From Oscillospiraceae bacterium (lineage in GTDB: Bacteria > Bacillota > Clostridia > Saccharofermentanales > Saccharofermentanaceae): a stretch of DNA of 64,000 nucleotides. A program made the translations under genes and the position numbers. Under the pieces are notes generated by a model. It saw only the letters and a program-made list of their open reading frames with translations, did no database searches and was not told where the DNA came from. The DNA lies in assembly GCA_902788505.1 (NCBI GenBank), contig CADAKH010000008.1, forward strand, positions 16,870 through 80,869, read 5' to 3'. Positions 34,552 through 42,889 of this stretch are shown here, in pieces. Each line of letters begins with the position of its first letter. The stretch's first letter is position 1.

Positions 34552-35163
34552 ATGGATTGGGAAGCGTCGTTTCTTCTTTATATTCAGGAACACATAAGAA
34601 CGGATTTTATGAATCCGTTCATGACTGCTCTGACTCATACAGGTGATTACGGTATATTTCTGATCGCGCTGGCAGTTCTTCTGCTCATCATCCCGAAGAC
34701 CAGAAGGATCGGACTTATTGCAGGGATCAGCATTGCGATAGAAGCACTTCTAACCAATGTTTTCATAAAGAATGCCGTTGCAAGAACAAGACCTTACGAA
34801 GCCATTGACGGACTTGTAAACCTCATAGAAAAGCAGAAGGACTACTCCTTCCCTTCCGGACACAGCGGCGCGGCATTTGCAGTAATGGGAGCTATACTTG
34901 TAATAGCAATATTAGGACTTCCCGTAGCAGAAAAAACAGGTAAGATCACAAGATCAAAGATGAGCACTGCATATAAGATCGTTGCAGTCATAGCAATCAT
35001 CTATGCAACAGCACTGGCGTTCTCAAGACTTTATGTAGGCGTTCACTATCCGACCGATGTTCTCGGAGGAATACTCCTGGGAATCGCAACTAGTTTTGCA
35101 TCATATTTTATCTACCACGCAATACTCAAGGTCTATACTCAGAAAAAAGCAAATGCAAACTAA
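34552..35163 (+). CDS. PAP2-family membrane phosphatase
   Basis: 203 residues with about five transmembrane helices. The three phosphatase motifs are intact: KNAVARTRPYE, the nucleophile-histidine block SFPSGHSGAAF, and SRLYVGVHYPTDVLGG. Such proteins dephosphorylate undecaprenyl pyrophosphate or phosphatidic acid and glycerophosphate at the membrane. ATG at 34552 follows AGGGG. A bidirectional terminator begins right after the stop. Confidence 0.9.
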   Translation: MDWEASFLLYIQEHIRTDFMNPFMTALTHTGDYGIFLIALAVLLLIIPKTRRIGLIAGISIAIEALLTNVFIKNAVARTRPYEAIDGLVNLIEKQKDYSFPSGHSGAAFAVMGAILVIAILGLPVAEKTGKITRSKMSTAYKIVAVIAIIYATALAFSRLYVGVHYPTDVLGGILLGIATSFASYFIYHAILKVYTQKKANAN

Positions 35164-35194
35164 ACAGGGCTTTCTCATTATGAGCAAGCCCTGT
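35164..35194. terminator. Bidirectional terminator between PAP2 and GGDEF genes
   Basis: ACAGGGCTT (35164-35172) pairs with AAGCCCTGT (35186-35194), extended inside by CTCA/TGAG. It is immediately behind the PAP2 stop and six bases before the converging GGDEF gene's stop codon. Same hairpin type as those at 7841 and 14166. Confidence 0.75.
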
Positions 35195-35199
35195 TCTGA

Positions 35200-37503
35200 T
35201 TACTGGTTAAACTGTCTGCCTTTCTTCTTCCTTATCTTCTCATCATAAAGCAGTCTGTCAGCATTGTTCATCGCTTCGTAGATATCAACTTTACCGGCGA
35301 TCTTGAACTTATAAATACCTGTACTCATCTCAATGGGATAAGGCTTTCCGACGATCTGATTGTGTCTCTTTGTTACCTTCTCGATCCTCTCTTTCATTGA
35401 ATCGACATCACAGTCAGAACCTGTAACTGCCAGAGAAATGAATTCATCGCCTCCGATACGTCCTATGATATCCATGTCTCTGAATGATTCCTGAAGGACA
35501 TGGGCGATAGTCTTAAGTGCAAAGTCTCCGTCATCGTGGCCATACTTGTCATTGATCGTTTTAAGATTATCCATATCGGCATAACAGATGATCGCAACCT
35601 TTCCCTGATTGGAAGGCTCTTCCAATTCACGCTCAGCGTTTGTGATGAATCCTCTTCTGTTATAAAGACCCGTGAGCTCGTCTTTCTGGGCGATCTCTTC
35701 AAGTTTTGTATTGTCTCTTATAAATCTCTCAAGAGACATCTGCAAAGACTGCTTGACCTTGTTCTGTTCTTCTATCATGAACAAAGATCTGAGAGTGACT
35801 GAGAGCTGCGATGCAGCAGATGACACGCTGTATGAGCTCGTAATATCAAGTTCGTTCACAAGAAGACCGTATATATCCGCGCCTACGAACAAAGGTGCAA
35901 CGATCATAGTGCGGCGCCCGTCACCTTTAATGAATTCATTTTGGAAGATGCTCTCCGTGCGCAGGAGCTGCTTAGCTTCAGGCAAAGCTCTGAGGCCTTC
36001 ATCATCAAGAACAGCTTTAAGCAGGATCGATGCCGGCGGCATCCAGTCAGATGTTCCGTAATTCTTGATATTACCCTGGAACAGATACAGCAATGATTTC
36101 TTAAATCCGATTCCTTTAAGGCTTCCCAAAAGCTGTTCATAAGGAATCTCTCTTTCGTTCTCGATCAGGAAGACTTCACCAACCTGACGGTTGATAACAC
36201 CCTGCATCCTCTCATTCCTTCTTCTTGCAACATCTGCGGGAAGAGTACTCGAGAATGTCATGCGCCTGAAGTATTTTGAGAAAACATCATTTACGATTAC
36301 ACGGTCATGATCGTTAGTGAATAATCCAAGAGCCTTACTCTGCATCGCCTGAAAGGAATTGAAGCATTTCTCACGCGATGAAAGCAGGAAAAGATCTGTT
36401 CTTAAAAGCTCGTTAAAGCATTCATTCATAGCAGGTATCTTCGAAAACTTATCATCAGCTTTTAAGAAATCAACATAAGCCTCAACAAATCTGCCGAGAC
36501 ATTCTGATATCGGTTCATTATCAACAAAATCAGTGAAAAGATATTCCTCAAGGCCATTAAAGAAAGCGTTGCTGTCTTCTAAAACGCCTTCGAGTTTTAT
36601 ACGCCTGCAGATTGCGCTTATATCGAACTCATCACATCCGCAAGAGCTTCTCTGCACAAGGTGCGTATCAACGGTCATATCCCTTAATGCGGTTCCTTCC
36701 AGGTAATTTCCGGCATTAAGAACAGCTTTATAGGCCAGCGAAGCAGAGCTTGCTTCAACTGTGGTAAGAGGTGGCTCGAGCGAGATTGCAAAAGCATCAT
36801 CATCAAAGCCTCCGATCAGAATATCCTTGCCCGGAACAAGTCCTCTTTTTCTAAGTGCTGTATAACCGCCGGCAGCCATGGAATCGTTGGCGAAAACGAT
36901 TGCATCAAGATGATCGTTATTGTTTAAAAGCTCCTTGATCTGTTCTTCACAGTTCATCGAGAAGTCGCCATATACGACCTTATGCGCATCAAAAGGAATG
37001 CCGTTCTTCTTAATCACTTCTTTATATATGCCAAGTCTTTCAAGTGCATCCCGGTTGGTTACGGGACCTGATACAAAGCCGATATCTTTTGCGTTGTGCT
37101 TTTCGATAAAATGTGTCAAAAGCTCTGTCAGACCTGAACGGTTATTGAATGTAACCGACGGATAGCCTTCAAAATCAGAGAACAGGCAGACGACCGGAAC
37201 ATTCGGCATCTTTTTAAGAAATCTCTGCTGGGTTTCCAAATCAGCTCTCGAGCAGATCATTCCCTGAAGGATATAGATGATATCAACATTTCTTTCTGTC
37301 GGAAGGCTGAAGATAGAATTATACTGATACTCATATTTCTTATCCGCATATCTGCTGTCGGTCTTCCCGATATAGTGGCCTGGAAAGATAAACAGATTTG
37401 CATCAAGAGCTTTGGCTGCCTGTTCGGCGCCAATCGCTGCCTGATTGGTAAAGTAATTATCTATATCATCAACGATCAAACCTATATTGATCCTGCGGTC
37501 CAT
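35200..37503 (-). CDS. Diguanylate cyclase with a LacI-type ligand-binding sensor
   Basis: 767 residues, no signal peptide and no HTH. Residues about 5-285 are a periplasmic-binding-protein fold of the LacI/GalR kind (GLIVDDIDNYFTNQ, IGFVSGP, AIVFANDSMAAGGYTALRKRG, IGGFDDD), followed by SSCGC. A roughly 300-residue middle part is helical and possibly GAF-like. The C-terminal GGDEF domain (about 600-767) has intact RIGGDEF (684-688) and a product-inhibition RxxD site (RDMD, 675-678), five residues upstream. It should make cyclic di-GMP in response to a small, perhaps sugar, ligand. It lies 24 bases after a paralogue in an apparent three-gene unit. Confidence 0.88.
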   Translation of the reverse strand: MDRRINIGLIVDDIDNYFTNQAAIGAEQAAKALDANLFIFPGHYIGKTDSRYADKKYEYQYNSIFSLPTERNVDIIYILQGMICSRADLETQQRFLKKMPNVPVVCLFSDFEGYPSVTFNNRSGLTELLTHFIEKHNAKDIGFVSGPVTNRDALERLGIYKEVIKKNGIPFDAHKVVYGDFSMNCEEQIKELLNNNDHLDAIVFANDSMAAGGYTALRKRGLVPGKDILIGGFDDDAFAISLEPPLTTVEASSASLAYKAVLNAGNYLEGTALRDMTVDTHLVQRSSCGCDEFDISAICRRIKLEGVLEDSNAFFNGLEEYLFTDFVDNEPISECLGRFVEAYVDFLKADDKFSKIPAMNECFNELLRTDLFLLSSREKCFNSFQAMQSKALGLFTNDHDRVIVNDVFSKYFRRMTFSSTLPADVARRRNERMQGVINRQVGEVFLIENEREIPYEQLLGSLKGIGFKKSLLYLFQGNIKNYGTSDWMPPASILLKAVLDDEGLRALPEAKQLLRTESIFQNEFIKGDGRRTMIVAPLFVGADIYGLLVNELDITSSYSVSSAASQLSVTLRSLFMIEEQNKVKQSLQMSLERFIRDNTKLEEIAQKDELTGLYNRRGFITNAERELEEPSNQGKVAIICYADMDNLKTINDKYGHDDGDFALKTIAHVLQESFRDMDIIGRIGGDEFISLAVTGSDCDVDSMKERIEKVTKRHNQIVGKPYPIEMSTGIYKFKIAGKVDIYEAMNNADRLLYDEKIRKKKGRQFNQ

Positions 37504-37527
37504 ATAAAGATGCTCCCTTCAAAATAA

Positions 37528-40500
37528 TCAGATGCCGCGTTCTTTTTTTCTTTCCATCTTGTCGGCATACATCCCGGAATCGGCTTCCGTGATCATATCT
37601 TCAATATTTATGCGGCTGTCAATCGTTCTTTCAGAGACACCGAGACTTGCATAAACTTTAAAAGGCTTGCCGGTCATAGCAGGGTCACTGTCTGCAGCTT
37701 CCTCTATCTCATTTCTGATCTTCCCTATCTCGCCTTCAAGATTCTTATCGCCGATGATCGCAAAAGCAAATTCATCACCGCCGTATCTGGCTGCAATACC
37801 GTTATCTCTTACATACTTCATGATCGCTCTTGCAAGAGTCTGGATAGCGATATCCCCGTTCTCATGTCCGTATGTATCGTTTATTGCCTTAAGCTTATCC
37901 ATATCGATCGAGAACAGAGATAATATCCTGCCTGAATTGGAAGACTCATTAAGAAGTTTTTTAATAACTGCGAAAAATCCTCTTCTGTTGTACAGTCCTG
38001 TAAGGAAATCCTGCTCCGACAGCAGCTCGTTTGTACGGCTTGTTGATATGAGTTTGCGATTGTTGTTGACCGCATTTACGGCAGCGTTAATGAAGTGGCC
38101 GAACTCCTCAAATCTCTGCTCGGATCTCATAGTTACGGAATCATAACCGTTAATGACATAACCGAAAGACTCGGTATTGGATCTTATCTGTTTGAACAGA
38201 AGAACATTGATATTACTGCTTCTTGATAAGATGATGTCGTAATCCGGGATCGGATATATCATGCGGTAGAATTTCTGTGCAAAGGTGTACTTGTTCTCCC
38301 TGCCATGGAAAATGGCATGGCAGCATTCATCCAGTTCCGTTACACCGACAAAATAATACTGGCTGCGCCACATCCAGATGGAATTCTGAAGATTGTCGGC
38401 AGCTTCATCGAGATTATCGGATGAAGTCATACGCGAAACGAAACGGCCCATCTCAAGCATGTGTCTGAACGAATCCTGATTCTCTGCCGCGAGTTCATCA
38501 ACGATCCGTGACCACGGGAATTCGGAACTCTTTCTGCATCCGCAGGACTGCATGAACATCGACCTGTAAGGAATAAAGAATGAATCTTCTTTTTTGTTTT
38601 TGATCTTATCCCATTCGCGTATCCTCGACAGGATGTTAGCTGAGATCTGCTCATAATCAAGTTCGCATGTGGTCAATACCGGATCGTTATACTGTCCCTG
38701 CCAGATGCCGTCAAAGCCTGTAACAATAACGTCTCCGGGAATGCTTATCTCATGTTTTCTGAGCGCATCGATTACACCTAAAGCCATGGAATCGTTAGCA
38801 CAGATGATCGCATCGGGGAGTTCGTACTCACTGCTCTCCAAAAGCTCGTTCATAACATTGAACGCTGGTGCTTCCCAGAAATCACCGTAATAAATATGCG
38901 CTTCCGAAGGATCTATATCGTGTTCTTTAAGAACTCTCTTGAATATCATGATCCTCTCTTCCGAGAAGGGATTATCACGGAATCCGCCGAACATATCGAG
39001 CTTCTTTGCACCGTGAACCTCTATGACATGTTTTACAATAGTCTCGAATGCAGTACCGTATTCGAAATCAGCATTTATGCAGCCCTCAACAGGATGCTGG
39101 AAAGTAATTACCGGAATGTCCTTCTCATGTCCTATCCCGGCAAGTCTGTCGATTACATCTTTGGACTTGATCATCTCACCGAAAATAATGATCGCGGCAA
39201 GATCCATCCTCAAAAGAAGGTTTGCAAAATTCAGTTCAAGTTCAGTCTGGACCGGATCCGGATTATCAACGTTAAATGTAAAGCTTGAGACTATATAATC
39301 CCTGTTGATCTCTTCGGTCTGAAGAGCTCTTAAGAACAGACTGTAGTTATCCGAATCATCCCACACACCGCATACGGCAATGAGTTTGCGGGTCTCTTTT
39401 ATTCCTTCCCTTCTTCTGAGAATGATATTTCTTATGTGGATAGAAGCCTTTGAGACAGCATTTATTGCAAAGATAATGGATGCGCTCTCATAATCTTTCG
39501 GCGCTTCGAATACCATACGGTGCTTCTGCCAGTTGCAGTCAAGCGAGATAACATACGGTTCGGTGATCTGTTCGCTATTCCCATCATCAGACTTGAAGAT
39601 GCATCTGATAGAGCGAGCTTCGTCAGCTCTTCCCTCAAACGCGAATTCATAGAATTCGCCTTCCCTGAAAGTGAATCCGCCCTGCAAAAGTCTTGTCTCA
39701 CCCGAGACACCTGATATATAAGACGGGGTGATGATGAGCTCGTCTTCCATAAAGCTCACATTTGTGCTCAGATCGCCTTCCGCAATATAAAAAGCATTAT
39801 TCCTGTTAACTTTGCCGGAACCATCCGTATCGAGATCAAGGACTCTTGCAGGTCTCGTGACCTGTCTGTTATAGATAGGCTTCTGATAAAGTCTTACATA
39901 ATCGATAAGGAGTTTTGAATCGTTATCTTCCGTTCCTGCCTCCGGACCTGACTTATCTTCAGGGAAAGCAACACCTATTACCAGGTGGAACGACTTGTTG
40001 AAAGGCGCCGGATAAGGCTCTTCTGTTTCACCGGTTCTTGAGAACCAGTATGAAGTCCTGTAATACTCTTTTCCGTCACATGAGAATATTATCTCATCCT
40101 GATCCCACTCACATGCAAATATATGGAAATCCTTTGCAAAGTCGGTATTTAGTCTGTGGAAATTACCTGAGCGCTGTGTATAAGGATAACCGAATGCAAT
40201 ACCGGAGAATGCCTCATCAGTCTTAGAACCGGAAACCTCGCAAACATTGATCTGACCGTGAAGCGGGAATTCCTTATATTCATCCTTTTCGCTGTCATAG
40301 CCTTCAGTGGGCATAAGCCTGATATAGCTTAAGGCTCCATTTGCTTTGGGGAATCTGACTCTGATTATCAGCTTGCCGTATGTGAAGTCCTTTTTGAAAA
40401 GCGTGGAGATGCGTCCGGAAAGATATCTCATCTCCCCGTTACTGTCAGTTGTTATCTTTGGACTTATGGAAATGCAGCCGTCTTTTATTCCAAGACATTT

Positions 40501-40647
40501 AAAGCCGCAGTATTCCTGACGCTCGCCTTTATACCATCCGGGCGCACGCGTTTCAGCGCTCCAGACTGATTCGTTGATAGCATTACTGTTAAACTCTTCG
40601 GACCAGACAATGTGGTATCCGTCCGGCAGCGAAACTTTGTCACTCAT
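37528..40647 (-). CDS. GH16-like / carbohydrate-binding / sugar-sensor / GGDEF fusion protein
   Basis: 1039 residues, no signal peptide. Residues about 10-256 have a GH16 glucanase fold (YHIVWSEEFN at the start, LLIDYVRLYQ at the end), but the catalytic GEIDIMEY reads GQINVCEV (131-138): the nucleophile Glu is Gln132 and the helper Asp is Asn134; only Glu137 remains. Residues about 265-410 look like a CBM4/9-type jelly roll. Residues about 415-700 are a LacI-type binding domain (AIICANDSMALGVIDALRKH) ending in SCGC. The C terminus is a GGDEF domain with YGGDEF (956-960); the inhibition site reads RDNG and is not intact. Probably a cytoplasmic oligosaccharide sensor making cyclic di-GMP. No clear ribosome site. 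Confidence 0.8.
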   Translation of the reverse strand: MSDKVSLPDGYHIVWSEEFNSNAINESVWSAETRAPGWYKGERQEYCGFKCLGIKDGCISISPKITTDSNGEMRYLSGRISTLFKKDFTYGKLIIRVRFPKANGALSYIRLMPTEGYDSEKDEYKEFPLHGQINVCEVSGSKTDEAFSGIAFGYPYTQRSGNFHRLNTDFAKDFHIFACEWDQDEIIFSCDGKEYYRTSYWFSRTGETEEPYPAPFNKSFHLVIGVAFPEDKSGPEAGTEDNDSKLLIDYVRLYQKPIYNRQVTRPARVLDLDTDGSGKVNRNNAFYIAEGDLSTNVSFMEDELIITPSYISGVSGETRLLQGGFTFREGEFYEFAFEGRADEARSIRCIFKSDDGNSEQITEPYVISLDCNWQKHRMVFEAPKDYESASIIFAINAVSKASIHIRNIILRRREGIKETRKLIAVCGVWDDSDNYSLFLRALQTEEINRDYIVSSFTFNVDNPDPVQTELELNFANLLLRMDLAAIIIFGEMIKSKDVIDRLAGIGHEKDIPVITFQHPVEGCINADFEYGTAFETIVKHVIEVHGAKKLDMFGGFRDNPFSEERIMIFKRVLKEHDIDPSEAHIYYGDFWEAPAFNVMNELLESSEYELPDAIICANDSMALGVIDALRKHEISIPGDVIVTGFDGIWQGQYNDPVLTTCELDYEQISANILSRIREWDKIKNKKEDSFFIPYRSMFMQSCGCRKSSEFPWSRIVDELAAENQDSFRHMLEMGRFVSRMTSSDNLDEAADNLQNSIWMWRSQYYFVGVTELDECCHAIFHGRENKYTFAQKFYRMIYPIPDYDIILSRSSNINVLLFKQIRSNTESFGYVINGYDSVTMRSEQRFEEFGHFINAAVNAVNNNRKLISTSRTNELLSEQDFLTGLYNRRGFFAVIKKLLNESSNSGRILSLFSIDMDKLKAINDTYGHENGDIAIQTLARAIMKYVRDNGIAARYGGDEFAFAIIGDKNLEGEIGKIRNEIEEAADSDPAMTGKPFKVYASLGVSERTIDSRINIEDMITEADSGMYADKMERKKERGI

Positions 40648-40671
40648 TTAAATAGATAAAACAACTGATCT

Positions 40672-41325
40672 TTAATCAGCAGCGAAAACATCCTCTGGGC
40701 TGTTATCGCGCGCCATAACGTACTTGTAACAATCGTCGGCACTGACTTCAAATGCCTTGAAGATATCCTTGACCGCATCATAGATTGCCTTGCATCTGAT
40801 GATGTCGACAGTATCGTGAGCCTGTGAGAAAAGGCCGAAGATAAGCATGTCATACATCTTATAGAAGTCTACCTTGAAAGCATCAAATTCATTGATGGCT
40901 CTTAAGAACAATTCCTTATTCTCCGGAGAGTATGTGCGCAGGAGATTGAGAAGATGAGCTTCTTTCTTGCCGCATCCTGCTATCGCATTGACACTTGCCT
41001 TGATTCCCGGATTAACAGTCCTGGTGTTGTATCTTACGATCGTCATGGAAAGCTCGTCGATCATGTCAACACACTCTTCAATATGTCTTGCCATCTGGAA
41101 GATGCTCATTCTCTTCTCAGGATCCTGCTCTACTGCGTGAAGCCTGTCAGCAAAAGCGTGGAAAACATGATCGGCATCATCTTCCAGTTTATTGATACGT
41201 CTTGAGATCGCAACTCTGTCCTCGATCTTCTCGAGCATGCCCAAAAGCTCAACACATTCTTCGTTAAGAAGCTCAGACAGCTTCTGAGCCTGATCAAATA
41301 AAAACTCGCGATCTTCGTTGTTCAT
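40672..41325 (-). CDS. DUF47 (PhoU-like) protein
   Basis: 217 residues from ATG 41325, eight bases after GGAGG; an upstream TTG would overlap that site. The protein is all helical with the DUF47/UPF0111 pattern: INKLEDDADHVFHAF, the metal-binding region around ARHIEECVDMIDELS, and YNTRTVNPG. These proteins often accompany Pit phosphate transporters and act like PhoU; no transporter is adjacent. It is 24 bases upstream of the GH16-GGDEF gene and probably co-transcribed with both cyclases. Confidence 0.8.
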   Translation of the reverse strand: MNNEDREFLFDQAQKLSELLNEECVELLGMLEKIEDRVAISRRINKLEDDADHVFHAFADRLHAVEQDPEKRMSIFQMARHIEECVDMIDELSMTIVRYNTRTVNPGIKASVNAIAGCGKKEAHLLNLLRTYSPENKELFLRAINEFDAFKVDFYKMYDMLIFGLFSQAHDTVDIIRCKAIYDAVKDIFKAFEVSADDCYKYVMARDNSPEDVFAAD

Positions 41326-41430
41326 CAATCTATCCTCCAAGGGTATTCCCTTATAATTTACAGCTTATTATATCTTAACAAATATATTTTATTCAATAGA
41401 ACACATTAGTCCGGAAAAGTGTATGAAAAC

Positions 41431-41466
41431 AAAAAAATGCTGTCCCGTGATCCGTGAGACAGCATT
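41431..41466 (-). terminator. Terminator downstream of sepF
   Basis: On the minus strand AATGCTGTC (41466-41458) and GACAGCATT (41444-41436) form a 9-base-pair stem followed by a T tract (TTTTTTT overlapping the stem end). It ends the long unit that begins near pfkA. Confidence 0.85.
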
Positions 41467-41493
41467 TTGATTTTGTTTTGTATTCGTATCGGA

Positions 41494-41973
41494 TTAAAGT
41501 GCGGAAACCTTAGTACCCATCTGCTCTGAGTCCTGATTCTCAACAACGAGATTAACAGACTTAGGTGTGCAAACGAATGTTGTCTTAACAGGTGTAGGTT
41601 CAACTCTTCCGCCCAATGCATAAACACCGCCGGAGATGTAGTCAACTACTCTCTGATTCTTATCAGTATTTGTGAGATTGCAGATAACGATGTGGCCTTC
41701 ACGGATGTGATCACAAACGATCTGGCTTGTTCTGATGTCATAAGGTGTAAGCATTATGACTGTTGCGTTCTGCTGCATTACAGGTGTTGTAACTGCGGGT
41801 TCCTGAACGAAGGTGCGGGGTTCTTCAACGTAAGACTCCTCTGCGATAGGCTCCTGCTCGTATGCATCTTCTTCAATGTAGCCCTCTTCCTCACCGTAAT
41901 AGTTTTCTTCCACATCATCTTCTACAGGTGTGAACATGCTTCCGAAGAAATTCTTAACGTTAAAAGTGCCCAT
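41494..41973 (-). CDS. sepF: Cell division protein SepF
   Basis: 159 residues from ATG 41973 after AAGGAGG. The short N-terminal membrane-binding helix (NVKNFFGSMF) is followed by an acidic Glu/Tyr-rich linker (about 18-65) and the SepF domain (about 70-150) with VIMLTPYDIRTSQIVCDHI and the RVVDYISGGVYALGG block. SepF ties FtsZ to the membrane. As in many Firmicutes it lies downstream of yggS. The linker is repetitive (YVEE, YIEE). Confidence 0.95.
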   Translation of the reverse strand: MGTFNVKNFFGSMFTPVEDDVEENYYGEEEGYIEEDAYEQEPIAEESYVEEPRTFVQEPAVTTPVMQQNATVIMLTPYDIRTSQIVCDHIREGHIVICNLTNTDKNQRVVDYISGGVYALGGRVEPTPVKTTFVCTPKSVNLVVENQDSEQMGTKVSAL

Positions 41974-42150
41974 TTGTTTTTTCCTCCTTAAAAATTCGCC
42001 CGACCAAGGACATTCATATAACATAATCGGATATTAACGAATTTTGATTTTCGCCTCAATAGTTTTGGGCGATATGACACAAGAAGGTAACTTAAAACGG
42101 GGTTTTATTACAAAATGTAACAAAAATTAACGTTTTTTGATTGAACAATG

Positions 42151-42888
42151 TTACACAGGCTTATATTCGGCCCTGTTTCCGAATATTGCCGTACCGATCC
42201 TGATATGCGTGGAACCCTCGTAAATAGCGCTCTTATAGTCCTGGCTCATACCCATCGACAGGACCTTCCAGCTTTCAAGACCCGTATAAGACTTAAGATC
42301 TTCGAATATTACTCTTGTCTTTGCGAAAACTTCCCTTGCCTGTCCCTCATATGTCTCAATAGGAGCCATTGTCATAAGACCGCAGATCTCAACAGAAGGC
42401 AGATCCATTATCTTATCTATGGCAGGTTTAAGTTCATGCGGCGCAAAGCCGTGCTTGCTCTCCTCACCTGATACATTTGCCTGCAACAGGATCCTCGAAA
42501 TAACATTGTTACTTAATGACCTTTTCGATATCTCTTCTGCAAGTTCAACACTGTTTACAGAATGGATAAGATGAGTCTTTCCTATAATGTACTTTACTTT
42601 ATTCTTTTGAAGAGTACCTATAAGATGCCAGTTAACATCAAGATCCAGACTTGAGAATCTCTCGACCTTGGGGACAAGTTCCTGCACCCTGTTCTCACCT
42701 AAGTCCTTAAGTCCTGATACGGCCGCAGCTTCCGCATATTCAACAGGGAAGACTTTTGTGACACCTATAAGGGTTACACTTCCCTTCGCTCTGCCTGAAG
42801 CAGCCTCTGCCTCTTCTATGGATCGTTTAACGGATAAGATATTATCTGAGATCTTCTTCTTTAAATCTTCAGTGTAATCGTATTCCAT
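42151..42888 (-). CDS. yggS: PLP homeostasis protein, YggS/PLPBP family
   Basis: 245 residues, a single TIM barrel binding pyridoxal phosphate. The PLP lysine is in IGVTKVFPVE, followed by the family signature LGENRVQELVPKV, WHLIGTLQKNK, and the C-terminal LSMGMSQDYKSAI phosphate site. It buffers free PLP and has no enzymatic activity known. The family is commonly next to sepF in Firmicutes, as here. Confidence 0.95.
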   Translation of the reverse strand: MEYDYTEDLKKKISDNILSVKRSIEEAEAASGRAKGSVTLIGVTKVFPVEYAEAAAVSGLKDLGENRVQELVPKVERFSSLDLDVNWHLIGTLQKNKVKYIIGKTHLIHSVNSVELAEEISKRSLSNNVISRILLQANVSGEESKHGFAPHELKPAIDKIMDLPSVEICGLMTMAPIETYEGQAREVFAKTRVIFEDLKSYTGLESWKVLSMGMSQDYKSAIYEGSTHIRIGTAIFGNRAEYKPV

Positions 42889-42889
42889 A

